Below are positions 45,640 to 58,735 of a stretch of DNA of 64,000 nucleotides, piece by piece. The position numbers and the translations under genes were made by a program. The stretch is from NCBI GenBank assembly GCA_028551475.1, contig CM052359.1, positions 1,074,001 to 1,138,000 on the forward strand, given 5' to 3'. The first letter of the stretch is position 1. Each line of letters begins with the position of its first letter. The DNA is from Casuarina equisetifolia. Its lineage: Eukaryota > Streptophyta > Magnoliopsida > Fagales > Casuarinaceae. The notes beneath the pieces are model-generated. The model had not been told where the DNA came from. It saw only the letters and a list, made by a program, of their open reading frames with translations, and searched no databases.

Positions 45640-48600
45640 TATATCATTTTTATATATAATTTTTTTATTAGGTGAATGAAGATAAAAGTAAATTAAGTGT
45701 CGAACTTGAAACCTTAATCTCAAATAACATAAACCACTAATTAAATCAAATTTTTATTAAAGATGCGTCAATAATAATTGCTTTTCCGTTTAATGATCAA
45801 TTTTAAATAAATGAATGCATTATTTTAATATTATATTAAATTTAAATTCAAGTATGATACTAAATTACTCTTAGATTGGATTATTAAAGTGTATTAAAAA
45901 ATGTGTGCATTTTACGTAGTATCTTTAGTGTTATTATGTTTATATGTGATAATGTTCTCATATTTTAAAAAAAAAATTAATATTACAATATATACACTCA
46001 ACTCACATACAAAAAATGTTAAACTCCAAACCTTATAGTTAGAATTCATACTAACTCATCACTGAACTAGCTAGCTAGGCAATTTTTATCTTATTTCTCT
46101 AAAAAAAAGAAACTTCCAATGTATAAGTAACTCAATTCCTTAAAATTTTCTATATTGATCAATAGGTTGATTAAATAATTTAATCATTTCTTTTTACTAG
46201 AAAGTTGATTCTTACTCAAAATACAATATTAAGAGTAATTAAATCTTTGTTTCTTAGAAAGATGATTTTCAAGTTATATTGGACTCATAGTAACCATTTT
46301 AAACACACTTGCTCACCTAGAGTATTGGGAAAAAAATTTCCCCATAATATTTATCTACAAACAAATGGATACATAATTAAATTTATAACTCTACTAAAAA
46401 TTAACTATGTAGAATAATTATTTATTAAAAAAAAAAAATAATTCTCAGACAATGCTACTTTTAATATGTTCCCTTGCTCTCAATATAGAAAAATGCTTTT
46501 CATATGAATATACAAAGAAAGATGTATTGTATTTGAACTTAGTTATTTAATATGTTAAAAAGTTCAATCTAGTCAAAGTTAATTCAAGAGTATATATATG
46601 TATATCTTGCTTGTAAAAAATATTTTGAAAATAAAATTTAAATAATACAACGCTTATGTCACAATATTTTACCACATTTTCTTATCTTATATATGAAAAA
46701 CTATTTTTCAAAAAAAATTATTTACAAGCAAAGTGATGTCATGCTATGTAAAAGAGCTACTTAATAATTGGACCCTCCGTGGGACAATAGAGATTTAGAT
46801 AAAGACATAGACTTTTTTACTTCTTTTGAAATTCGAGTCATATCTCTGCCTATGAAGTTTAAGGGAATCCAAAGCATATTTTCTTCTCTGTGTCATTCTC
46901 GTGACTCCATTATAGTTACTCTTTTCTTCTCTTACATTACCTTTTCTGTCCATGATGGGACGACTCTCCCTCTCTATCCATCTATCCCCTTTTCCTCTAG
47001 GCACCCATGTGCTGGTCATTTTCGTGAGTCAAAGAAAAAGCAATGATATCTAGACCCGTATAAGTATTTGGTTACAACAAAGCCATGTTACCAAAATTAA
47101 ATTGTAAAAAATCAAAATATATTTATATACGTTATAAGCATAATAAATCAATGTATTAGTAATCTGTCACACCTTTTTGTCTCGAATATGAGTAACCCAA
47201 AAGTTAGGATAATGATTAGAAAATTTTTCTTTTATTGGAGTTTCACTTTAAGAATTTTATCTTTTGATATATTATTTTTATCTTACATACACTTTTTTAT
47301 ACATAAAGTGTTATTAGATTTAAAGTCATATAGGATAAAATAAAATTAACCTAAATTTTGATATAATGTTAAAAAGTTTTAACACAAAGGCAACTTGAGA
47401 GTTAAGGAATTTTTTTCATTATACTTCACTTTAAAATTTTATTTTTTAATATGAAACTTTTATCTTACAACAAAACTAACTCATGAAAAAGTAATACAAA
47501 TCCACCTATAGGAAACACAATAAATTAACATAGTAATAATATAGAATGTATACCCAATTTCAACACTTTTTTCCTCCCAAGTGTAGATAGTTTCAGTCAT
47601 TTCATGGTGGCACCAAATGAGTTTGTCTTTGGTCCATTCTCAAGAGAGAATATGTGCCTTAATAATTCATGACAGATGAAAAAGTGGTTAGATCGCAGTC
47701 AGCCAGAGTAATGTCGTTAATTACGGAATAATTTCCTCTAGTTGGACTCCTGATTGTTGCTTTGCATGACTGAAAAAGCTTAGACGTAAGAAACAAGCTT
47801 TAGAAACATGAATAACAACATTGATGTCTATACCCCAACCACCACGTACGCTATAGGTTTCTCATTATTGTTGGACCCATCTACCTTATGTCTGTTGGTT
47901 TAATTTGCAAAATCAATCTTTGGCCACCAGAAGATTTGTTTGATTGACCAAACGTTAACTTTTGTGAAAAAAAAGCTTAGTATTTCTCTAGAATATGCTG
48001 GTAAGAAAGAAATATATTCTAAATTTAAACAATATAGGACAACCAACATGTTCTTAACATAACTCTATAATTATCAAAGACTAAAGTTTCATGTTAAATA
48101 GATATAATTTTTTGGAGAATGTTTGATATAAAAAAATATTTTTGTAACTCATAAGTTAGCTTTAGGTAGGAATTGTTTTTTTGGTGAAATAGAAACAAAG
48201 AAATATATTCTAACATTATAAAAGTTACTATAGTTACAAAAAAATAGAAATAAAAAATTTTTAAATTTCATTCAAAATGATATTGTGTAAAAAATTTTAA
48301 GTTAAAATTTGAACCTTTCAAAAAGGTAATTGAGTTAAGTTAACTCATTCAACTTTTCTTTAATTTTAAATCCCGAAAATGTATTCAATGTGCAAAATTA
48401 CATTTATTTTACTTCATTTAATCTTAAACTTAAAATATGTTTAACATGTAAAAAAAATATTAAGGATAAAAATTTTACATTAAAAGTATTCAATCTTTAA
48501 ATAATATTTAAATAATCTTTAAATATAAAAATCTCTATAATTCATGAGCTAATTTTTTAATTAAGCCTTTCTAATAATAATTAAGATAAAGAGTGGGCTT

Positions 48601-49102
48601 TGTAACGGGGTCAAGCCATTGTTTTCAACAACTTCCCCTTAAAGAATGGTCGGTGAAAATTGCACTCTGGAACCAACGTCGCATAACGAGGATTCATCAT
48701 CATTGTTGATCAACTCCATGAAAGTTCGTTCCCTGACAGAAGAAATTATTTAAACTTAGCTTTTACCACATTAATACCAGAACAAAGTCAGGATTTCTTC
48801 AAAGGTGCTTTAAACGCTAATCATCTCGTCTATCGCACTGAACCATCTAGTCATTAAGACCTCGGGAATCAGAGAGGAAAGCACATGGAAGTTTACAGAA
48901 AGCTCTCTTTTTCAGTAAAGAAATGGAGGAATTTACGAGTCATCTTTCTTAAAAACTAACCATACACATTCTGGAAACCATACACGAGATGTGATGGAAA
49001 TTGTCATTACCAGCAACGGCTGGTGAGGATGCTTCATCATTACTACATTCTTGCTCAAACTTCATCATTATTGTCTGGGGCCAGGCCATCCCTGTCCGCA
49101 TC

Positions 49103-49105
<3 letters not shown>
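45640..49105. other. AT-rich intergenic region between ESF1 and the peroxidase
   Basis: No convincing gene. A minus-strand SINE-like remnant lies near 45650-45755. The block 46490-46720 resembles parts of the upstream region of APF1 units A and B (tatgtcacaatatttt, aaaatgctttt, tgtatttgaa), so it belongs to a dispersed repeat. An open frame at 46768-47046 has no recognised motif. Confidence 0.45.
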
Positions 49106-49133
<28 letters not shown>

Positions 49134-49140
49134 ATAAATG
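49106..49140 (+). promoter_or_regulatory. Peroxidase core promoter: CT tract and TATA box
   Basis: A pyrimidine tract of tc repeats (49106-49132) runs directly into tataaatg (49133-49140). Transcription about 30 bp downstream would leave a leader of roughly 20 bases before ATG 49184. An upstream in-phase frame beginning at 49001 lies before the TATA box and is not part of the gene. Confidence 0.65.
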
Positions 49141-49183
49141 TTCATGCTCACTGACCCTAAACAGAGCCAAGAAAGTAGTCATT

Positions 49184-50693
49184 ATGGCATCCATGGTTGC
49201 AGTACTAACCTCGATTCTCATTTTCTTGGCTTTTTCTCGGGGGAATTCTCTGAGCTTGAATTACTACGAAAAAACTTGTCCTTTTGCCGAATCAATCATC
49301 ACCAATGCTGTCAAGACCGCAGTGTCGAAAGACAAGACAGTGCCGGCGGCTCTTCTCCGGATGCATTTCCACGACTGCTTCGTCAGGGTAACGTGGTTAT
49401 GCATTGTTGTTTGTTTCCCGGGAAAGTACGTCTGAACTTCCATGGTTATCCATCTTTTGTTGTTCTTTCAGGGCTGTGACGCCTCCGTGCTGTTAAGCTC
49501 AAAAGGAAAAGACAAAGCAGAAAAGGATGGGCCGCCGAATGCTTCCTTGCATGCATATTATGTCATTGACAATGCAAAGAAGGAACTCGAAGCGTGGTGC
49601 CCCGGCATCGTCTCTTGTGCTGATGTCCTAGCTCTTGCAGCAAGGGACGCCGTTGTTCTAGTAAGAAAACAAGACTTCTCTCCCATTGAATAGAGTTTCT
49701 GAAACATATAAAATTAGTAGTTGCTGCTGTTCGCGAAGTTATTCATGATAGTTGTTATAATGTTTTACATTGATAGAAGAAATGAATTTGCTAAGACTAT
49801 CAAAAATCAACATTTAGGTGAATAAGATCCCACAGTGATCTAACGAGGTCTCAATAAAATTTTATATATGAATTCTTATACACTTTTATTGTATCATGAA
49901 TTCAACTAGTCTGGAGGTCCAACTTGGAATGTACCCAAAGGACGAAAAGATGGAAGAGTCTCAAAGGCTAGTGAGACTACTCGGCTACCAGCTCCTAGCC
50001 TCAACATATCTCAACTACAACTGAGCTTCTCTCAAAGAGGATTATCCATAGATGATCTTGTGGCTCTTTCAGGTACAAATATCCCATCTTTCATTACCAT
50101 GTTACATGTGCTCTCGTGAAAAAATTTGATAACTCTTAGAAAGCATAGATTTACTTCTTTTCAAGATGCCTTACTAAGGTCAAAAGTTATCTAAATCTGT
50201 AAGATACATTATAAGTATTTATACAACAAATAAAATTTTCTAATATTTTTGTTGTAGTTGATGATTTATTTTCCAACACTTACATGAAACATCCATAGGT
50301 GGGCATACGCTGGGGTTCTCCCACTGTTCTTCCTTCCAAAACAGGATCCGCAGCTTCAATGCCACCCACGACATCGACCCCTCCATGAACCCATCGTTTG
50401 CAGCAAGCTTAAGGAGTGTCTGTCCCAAGAACACCAAGGCAAAGAACGCCGGCAGCACCATGGATGCTTCAGCAACAACCTTTGACAACACGTACTACAG
50501 GTTGATCCTCCAGAAGAAGGGCCTGTTCTCGTCGGACCAGGCCCTGATTAGCACTCCCAAAACCAAGGATCTGGTCTACAAGTTCGCCAGCTCCCAGGAA
50601 GCTTTCAGAAAGGCGTTCGTGAACTCCATGATCAAGATGAGCAGCATCACGGGTGGGCAGGAGATCAGGAAGGATTGTAAGGTCGTAAACTAA
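49184..50693 (+). CDS. PRX64: Class III peroxidase, peroxidase 64-like
   Basis: Four exons, 49184-49387, 49472-49660, 49910-50072, 50299-50693, give 316 aa, the usual class III length; three introns at these positions are the classic pattern. These secreted haem peroxidases oxidise phenolics with H2O2. The Arabidopsis counterpart PRX64 acts in Casparian-strip lignification. Residues 1-21 form a signal peptide ending before [13 protein letters not shown]. The distal site is Arg59, Phe62 and His63 in [10 protein letters not shown]; the proximal haem ligand is His188 in [32 protein letters not shown] and [15 protein letters not shown] are conserved, as are the eight cysteines of the family. The end [18 protein letters not shown] closely resembles PRX64. 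The assignment to PRX64 rather than a sister is by recalled similarity. Confidence 0.95.
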
Positions 50694-53272
50694 TAAGTTT
50701 AAAATGGGTTGCAGATCCATCGTTTCCTTGCTTAGATTTGAGTGATCGTTGCATAAATGCAGCATCACAGTTTCTAATGGTCGATCTGGATTCTAGTAAT
50801 GATATTATACACATTAAGTTTATACCAATGAGCACTAGTTTGTCTTTTTTAAATCAAATCAAGCACATTATCGTACAGACCTTACTTTTCATTTCCCTGT
50901 CCCTTTTACCTTTCTTGTCTTTTTTTTTTTTCCTTTGAGTGCTACAGAAAGCAATATCATTCATTTGTGGTGGTGCCAAACGTTAAGTCAACTTCTTGTC
51001 CGAACACGGTCAATAACTCAGTGTGCAGGGAATCTGCCAGTAAAATGGAAAAATCACCTTGTTAGATGACTGAAAATGTCTCTAACAACCGCTTAAAAGG
51101 TAAAAATCAAACCAAAAGCCAACAACTAACATAATGGCAGAAATGAAACTCTTTTATCGGAAATGTGTTACGAATGTTGAAGAAGAAGAATACATTGAAA
51201 AAATATAATCATTGATAATGTTTTAAAAATAAAAAATATTTATTTTATTCTAATATATTTAATTTTAATCTTAAGTTATGTATAATGAACTCAACCATTG
51301 AATCAAAAGATTATAACATATTAATTTAGTAGGTTCAATTACTCTTGTATACCATAACTTATTAGATCTATAAGCCTAATGTGTCCTAAACCCTCATACA
51401 TCCATAACATTATGTTCATTATAAATGTTATTGATTGAGTTAATACTACGATCACGTGTTTTCCATGATAGAGAATTACTAAACCATCCTATGCCACATA
51501 GGGGTTACCTTACTAATTTCAGAATAAGACAACTTTTCTATTTTGTAGAATCTAGAAGATACAAATAGAGGATCTTTTTCATACTCAAGCCCATAATTTC
51601 GGCACCGTTAGATGTACAGTTTTCCTTCTTCGTTTCGTAAACCTAAATATATCTTATTTCTATTTTATCTTGTAAACCTAAATGTGTACAAGGTTTTCTG
51701 TTGTTTAGCTGTCATTCACAGTAAACACACGAGAATCAATATTCTTCCTATAATCTTTTTATATTATAGTTTTCTTACAATCAATTGAAGCAAGTTTTAT
51801 CCAGCATTCTCAAGTCAAAATTCGCGAATACACAATGCACAAAAGTGCTAAAGACAAGAATCATACATTAAAAAAATATAATCCTACATGAACTCAAACA
51901 CGGAACTCCTTTGATTGTAAACAAAAGCCTTGTAGGAAGCTTTTCTTCATGTTCAATTATTTTCTGACTGTACGAGGTCCTCGTTATGCCCCGAACAATA
52001 ATTTAAAAGAATATTGGACCAAGCCTGTTCCTTGGGCATCAAACAATGACTTGCAAACAAAACTCCAAACGCCAAACGCCAAACGCAAAACGTTAATTCC
52101 CAGCATTGTTCAAAGAACAATAATAGCCTCTTGAATAGGCCTCATGATGTCTCTATGACAAACTCCCTTTCGGCCAAAAGGAATTTCCCATGGCCTTCCA
52201 CTGCAAAACAAGAAGACAAACCTTAATGGCAAGTACATGTGTGTTCAATTCCATGACCCATTTGAATCTCGACACTCCACCAAATCTTACACAGCTTTTC
52301 CTCCCACATGCCGAATGGGCATGATCATGGGGGTCAAGACATTTTCATAACCACAAAGGAAAAGCCAGTAGCCTTAATCATCGTAATAATAACACCCAAA
52401 TTGCTAGGTCCCTAATAATGAAGACACAATCATATACCAACTTAAAATAAAACAACCCTTTTTCTAGAATTATTAATTGTCCTATTTGATTATAATGATT
52501 ACACATAATATTCTTATATCATTTGTAATACTCTAGAATATATCAAATTAGAACAAATTAAATTAAAAAATAATGGTCATGATTTCTTTTAAACTTTGAT
52601 TTTTGTTAAGAAAATCATTCTTTCTTACAAGCCAAGTCGAAGGAGGGACATGTATTTCCCATTTGATAAAACCCTCCAACCAAACATAGGTAAGATGAGA
52701 CATTTTTCCACTATTCTTTTCATTCAAAATAAAATGTTCATATTTTGAGTTAGGCATATATTTGATGAAAATATAAAATCACTTATTCTCCTAATAGTGG
52801 AATACTTATTTATTATAAATTAATTTTTTTGTTAACAAATTAATAGTTTAGTAATTAATTATTAGTCATCTAAAACTTAAAGTCAATTCTAAAAGGGCCT
52901 GATCGAAGGCCCAAAAGCCCACTAAAACTTCCTTGAGCCGAAGACTTTGGATAGGTAGTAAGTTCAATTGGCCCATTAGCTTTTTGGAATTGGATAAGCT
53001 TAACAACTCCTATCAGTAAAGTAATCTTCCAGATCAAATGATTAAGCGGTTTAATATATTATATGACAAAGCGAACGGCTGACATCAGAAGGAGTGAAGA
53101 TCGAACGCACCAGAATTAGCGGTGGAAAATGTCCTTTACACGTCGCACCCATGTAATCATTATCCTTCTGATCTTTTCTCTTCTCGAGTGCTCTTTCTCG
53201 AACTTAGCCTCGCCCTTCTCCTTGCCTCCGTCGTCTTCCTCGCGCACGCAGAGAGCTTGAAGCTACGAGTCC
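50694..53272. other. Intergenic between peroxidase and USP-like gene
   Basis: No gene recognised. It contains the peroxidase 3' UTR, AT-rich spacer and a possible SINE-like fragment (52835-52905). The USP-like promoter probably lies in 52950-53250; I see no clear TATA box. Confidence 0.5.
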
Positions 53273-55928
53273 ATGGCCTTCGCTCATTATTTAGTGGCCG
53301 TTCCAGTTGAGCCCTCCTCAAAGCATCCGAAGGCTTCTCTGTTGACGTCATCACCCTCTCCACCCTCTTCTCAGTCTTTGTGTTCTGTAGCTTTTAGTTC
53401 TTCTGCTTCTCCCTCTTCTCCAGTCCAGTCTAAAGCTCGTAAGCTCTCTATTTTCTCCAGGATCCGAAGAATTGGACATAAAGGTAATTCTACTTCGGAC
53501 GTGGTATTTCTGTTCGTTACAGTTCGATTTTGTGCTACTTGAAGTCGTCGATTGCTTATCATATTGCGAGCTGTCTTCATGCAATGGAAAATGTGGTAGA
53601 TCGGAGAATTTTTAGGATGAGGATCATCATAGCTTCAATTTTGTGAAATGTTCTCAGTAATGTGTATTTGCATATGGAACTTTCGGTGTTGAATTGATTT
53701 TTAGTTAGTTGTATGATGATTTGTGTATTTGATTGCTTGTATTTTGCACAGAAATGCTTCCAAGGGGGAACATAGTTCTGTTGAAGTTTGCATTGAAGCA
53801 TTAAACTATCGATGGCTGGGACAATTGTTGCCTGAAACATTGAAAGGCTTCGAATTGATTGAACTCTCAGGAAGAAAATTAATTATTGTAGATTTTGAGT
53901 AAAGTAAGGGAAACCGATTATTAATAGTCGCTGATAAGTTTATTATTACTCTGAAGTTTGGAACTTTCTTCTAGCATCCTCTGGCATGAGACAGCCATTG
54001 AATGAGCGTGATTCATTTACCAGTCGCTATGTCTTATATTATGTGATTTTCATGTATTCTCGTTGATTATTTTATTTTTTGCTTATGATTTTTGTCATAT
54101 GGCTATTCTTGCTGGTAAATTTTGCAATTTCAGTCAGTTTCATCTCGTGAACTGCTGGTGACTTAACGTGATTGTGTAAACTGTTATCAGCTAAGGCTAA
54201 ACCGCAGGAGTCTGAAGTCGTTGTAGCAGATGATACCTTTACTCAGTTCAAGCATCTGCTTCTTCCTATCACAGATCGGAATCCTTATCTATCTGAGGGA
54301 ACAAGACAGGTGGCCTTTCTTTGAGGATCCTGAATTCAACATAATCTTTCCTAGTACCAAACTTATTTGATCTTTGGAGTAGTTAACACTTTTCTCATGA
54401 TACCGCTTTATTTCTTGGGAATTTAGAGTTATTTTCATTACATTTCCTGGTGCTATTGCTCCGTTCTTAATAGTCTAATGTATACCCTGGATTTTAGTTT
54501 AAGTTATGAGTCCTTTTTAATTAAATTTCCTTGTGATTTGTCTTTTCAATCTTTTTGAATGTTGACCCACATATGCACATAAACGCTGTGTCAAGTATTC
54601 TGTGTATGGGGATGTTTTACTGGTGACCAACTTCTTCTGGTTAATGAAAGTAGACTGCTTTTTTCTGTTTTCCTTTAATGGCTACGGTATTTGGCCTCAT
54701 GTTGTGAAGGACTCAGGTTCTACTCAAAATTACATGGAGTGGCAATTTTAGATAAAAGTTCCAGACATTGTTGATGGTGGAAAGATTGTATTATGGCCAC
54801 TGTCAATCAACCTTGAATAAAAAACATTTTTAACCAAAGTCTATGCTTTTCTTTGCCATTCACTTATTCTTTGTTCAATCCATTCACAGGCTATAGCAGC
54901 TACTGCTGCTTTGGCTAAGAAGTATGGAGCTGACATCACAGTTGTGGGTATGTTCTGTTGACCTCTGGTTATACTGCTTTTCACATTTTAGGTGTTATAA
55001 ACTAAGCTGTAGAAGCATTTTTCTTTCCTCTCTTTTCCACAGACTCTTTTTAATGCGAGATTACAAGGAATATAGAACTTTATGTTCTTTGCAGTTATCG
55101 ATGAGCAGCAGAAAGAATCATTGCCAGAGCACGAGACTCAACTCTCTAGCGTCCGCTGGCATCTCTCAGAAGGTTTGTTGTTCTCTCTCTTCCTGAACAT
55201 TTCAAGTCAACTTGGGAAGGCTATCATGATTTTGGAAGGAGTACTTGAGGCGACATATGCATGGAAAGCTGTGTCTGGGGATTTTGAGATTGGTATTTCT
55301 TTGTGTACTGATCAATCTGCCATGATGGTTTAGTTAGTGTTGATCAAATTAAAACATACATTAAGCTGAATAACTGCATTAAGGAAACAATTGTGGACTC
55401 TGTATGGCTAAAATGGGGATCCACTGAATTGCAAGGTGAGTGATCAAAAGAAAGAATGGGCAGTATAATCTTGTTCAATCCCTTTTCTCCACCTTTAATC
55501 GTTCTTTTTGCATCTTTGTCTTGTTTGGTAATGCTTTTGTTATGGGCTGCTTGTCGATCGATTATCATATAAACCAACTTAAGATATTTAGAAGCGAACT
55601 TAATTATATATTTCTTCATTTATTATTCCCTGAAAAAGAGTACGTTTTTCGATTTATCAACTTTTTACATTTATTTTTTGGCACTGCATCTTCCATTCCG
55701 GCATTATTCTTTAACGTCTTTATGAAACTGATAGGTGGATTCCAAGAATTTAAGTTGCTAGAGCGACTGGGCGAAGGTAATAAGCCAACAGCCATCATTG
55801 GGGAGGTTGCTGATGAGCTGAACTTGGATTTAGTAGTTATAAGCATGGAAGCAATTCATTCCAAGCATGTTGATGCAAACCTGCTGGCGGAGTTCATTCC
55901 CTGCCCTGTCATGCTTTTACCTTTGTAA
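53273..55928 (+). CDS. Universal-stress-protein-like (adenine nucleotide alpha hydrolase-like) protein
   Basis: Five exons, 53273-53483, 54191-54309, 54890-54947, 55095-55172, 55735-55928, join in phase into 219 aa. The first 70 residues are Ser/Pro/Ala-rich with few acids and end in a basic stretch (RKLSIFSRIRRIGHK), plausible as a plastid transit peptide. The remainder has the USP/Rossmann-like layout: FKHLLLPITD (first strand), AIAATAALAKKYGADITVVVID (helix and strand), LSSVRWHLSEGGFQEFKLLERLG, PTAIIGEVADELNLDLVVISM and ANLLAEFIPCPVMLLPL (last strand, conserved at USP C-termini). The canonical ATP-binding G-x2-G-x9-G-[ST] is not obvious, so nucleotide binding is uncertain. ATG 53273 is the first in good context. 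Confidence 0.85.
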
Positions 55929-57280
55929 AATGGTGATTTGATCCTTAGCAATTTCTGAAGCCTGTGTTACAGACGTGAATGTTTTTCATAAGAGGTTTCA
56001 AATTGTTATACTATTATCCAACTTGCTTGCCTTTAGCCATTTTACTACGTAGGATCTGTTGCCATGGGAGGTCTTGTTTTTCAAGTACTTGATTGTGGCC
56101 GGCCCAAAAATGGGGAGTTTGACGACATTGGATCAATTTTGTTTGCTTTGCTCAAGAACAAAATCTAATTTCCATTGGCCAAAGCTTCATTGATTACGGG
56201 TCACTTGTAAGCCAAGTCGCTATCCAATGAAGACGTGGGTGCGTGAATGTGCACTTTATACATCGTTCTCTTCTCCTTTTTCGCTTTTTCAGATGCGATT
56301 CTCTGCAGCTTGCCTTTGTGACATGATGTTGATGGATTGGCTAGAGTGGAAGTCTAATACGATTGCAGCCCCAGAACCCATTTGCCTTTTGGAGTATTCA
56401 GGATGAAGCCGCAGCCACCCACTGGCGACACTGGAGGAATAACTTTGCAACGCCATCTACAATGGCGCACCCCTTGTTCAACGTTCTGGAACCATACGGA
56501 CCACATGCCACCGCAGCCAGTGCTGCATGTGGTGGTCCAACCCAGAGAATTTACGGCCCTCCACCATGTACCCTAACGAGTTTCCACCCTTTTTTATTGT
56601 TGGGAGAATAAAAGGTTTTCCTACAAGTTACAAGGAGCTTATGTGAAAAGTGTGAAAATAATTCGGGATTAATATAATCTACTAAAACAATGGGTGGGAA
56701 GAGAGAGATTTTATATATTGAATATTACTTTATTTCTATTTTGTTAATAAAATTTTAAATTTTTGTTACTAGTTACCAACTAAGTTGAGCACTTGCCAAT
56801 GCAAAAATTAAATGTTAAAATGTTGTTATGGTTGGTGTAGATTTGGCTAACGTTGTAGAATGTAGATTGTTTAACAAATTAAACAATGATAGGAGAAACC
56901 TTAACTAAAAAATGTGTAAGCTCATTCTAAAAGTTAACTTAAGGATATATATATATATATATTTATTTGATTTTCATCTTAAGTATTTTTGTCTTCTATA
57001 TGAACTTTTTGTCCTATTCAAAAAATATCTTCTATACTACTAAATTTGATGCATCAAATCAGCCGCTACCTAATATCTATCTAATTAACTTGCTTGAAAT
57101 CCCGCTGCAGGAAAAACTCTCAAATCAGCCGTCCTGTGTGAAAATTATCACATATGATCATCCCAGTTTTTGGCATTTGTTGAAGATCACGGCAGCACCA
57201 AAGCCCCTAGCAATGGCATTTGCCACTGAGAAGACGGCGTGAAGAAGCATAGAAAGGAGCTCGGAAAGCCCCTAGCAATA
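55929..57280. other. Intergenic, no supported gene
   Basis: It holds the USP-like 3' UTR, a moderately GC-rich stretch with short open frames (56363-56611) lacking recognisable motifs, and an AT microsatellite at 56948-56963. Confidence 0.45.
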
Positions 57281-57289
57281 GCTATTGAT

Positions 57290-57820
57290 AACGATGTTCC
57301 ATTAAGGCTTTCATTCACCAACGGCACAAACTCCCAAGCCAAGAAGTGAAACCTTTAGCGCCTGGAACAGAGCAAAAGTTACCAGCCAAAAAGACCACCT
57401 GGTGTAGAAGACATGACAGTCTTATCAGTACCAAGGAAGAAGAACGTGCCACCTGAGGCCCGGGTAAAAGTCGACGCATAGACCTCTTTGCTTCTTGTAA
57501 CCAGCGACTGTGCCCACCGTACGTCTGCAACAGAAGGGCGGCAACGAATCTGAGATAGGGGCTCTGTAGCAGGACGGGTCACCCATGTCGAGCAAAGGAG
57601 CTGGTGGTGGGTCTACGTGGGCCTTCCCACGCTGCTGCTGGACTTTCCATTCTTCATTCACTTCCTTGGATATTTTCTCTCTCTCTTTCTTGTCAGCCAA
57701 ACGCTGTCTCTTTCTTGTCATCTGCAAGAATAATGCAAAGGTGTTCGAGGGAATTGCGAGTTTCATTGAAACTGAATAAGGTATCGGAGACAGTAAATTA
57801 TTAAAGGGAAGTAGGACCAT
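57290..57820 (-). pseudogene. Broken reading frame of unknown origin
   Basis: The minus strand from 57820 encodes a Lys/Glu/Arg-rich helix (MTRKRQRLADKKEREKISKE) and then PPPAPLLDMGDPSCYRAP. Around 57570-57530 a second frame continues with protein-like composition (WAQSLVTRSKEVYASTFTRA, GGTFFFLGTDKTVMS). Sequence here is more GC-rich than the flanks. The frame switch and later stops suggest a decayed gene fragment or retrocopy. I do not recognise the family. It could also be chance. Confidence 0.35.
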
Positions 57821-58158
57821 AATTGAATAAACTTATTCTATGTTTACGCAGTATTTATTTATTATCTATTTCTAGGCTTTTATACGTCGTTGTCAAAATT
57901 TTCCACTCACGATTCTCTTTTTAATCACTTTGACAATTTAGTATACATGCCAATTTATTAGTAGCCCAATAAAACTATTAACGGCTCAAGATCTACTTTA
58001 CACAAAAGGTTTTAAATTCTTATTTTAATTAAGTACCTAAGAGATAAAGTACTTATCTATTATTAGATGACTCACTAATAAGTTAATAGAACTTGAGACT
58101 TCTTAAATTTAAATTAGATATTTATGAGTCTAGGTGCATGCGTGACAAATAAAAAATA

Positions 58159-58735
58159 AAAGATATATCTTTAAGTATAAACCTTGAATTACTATCCAAA
58201 AATGCTACATCTTGTGTCTCCTAAGTTGATTTGGCCTTAAAAAAGAAAGGGAACAAGATGTATCTCCAAGTATAAATCTTGAATTACTGCCCAAAAATGA
58301 CACATTTTGTGACTCCTAAGCTGATTTGGCCTTAAAAAAAATGCAAGATGTATCTCTAAGTGTAAATCTTGAATTACTGCCCAAAAATGCCACATTTTGT
58401 GTCTCTTAAGCTGACTCGGCCCTTAAGGAAGATGTATCTTCAAAAGTAAATCTTTTAAGTACTGTCCAAAATTGTTGTATTTTGTCTCTTAAGTTGACTC
58501 AGCCCTAGAAAAAATAAGAGACGATGAATTTGTAAGTGTAAATCTTGAATTACTGTCCAAAAGTGCTGCATTTTGTGTCTCCTAGACTGACTTGGCCTTA
58601 ATTTAAAGAAGAAAAGAAGCATCTCCAAGTGTAAATTTTGAATTACTACACAAAAATGCAGATTTTATGTGAATTACCGGTAAAAACACTCCATTTTGAG
58701 TCTCGTGGGCTCCTTCGAAATGTTCAACGATGTGG
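58159..58735. repeat. Minisatellite, about six units of 85-95 bp
   Basis: Units start near 58159, 58255, 58344, 58429, 58521 and 58611. Each contains aagatgtatct-caagt, aaatcttgaattact, ccaaaaatg-cacattttgtg and tcctaag-tgactt-ggcctta. The last unit is followed by a half unit. Divergence is moderate and no reading frame is conserved across units. Confidence 0.88.

Noticed and set aside
46768-47046. 92-codon open frame in the ESF1-peroxidase spacer
   Set aside because: No recognisable motif, no neighbouring exon and normal intergenic composition.
56382-56576. Possible LARP1-related fragment (ccgcagccagtgctgcatgt resembles the start of LARP1 exon 3)
   Set aside because: The similarity covers only about 20 bases and no adjacent LARP sequence follows; treated as coincidence.
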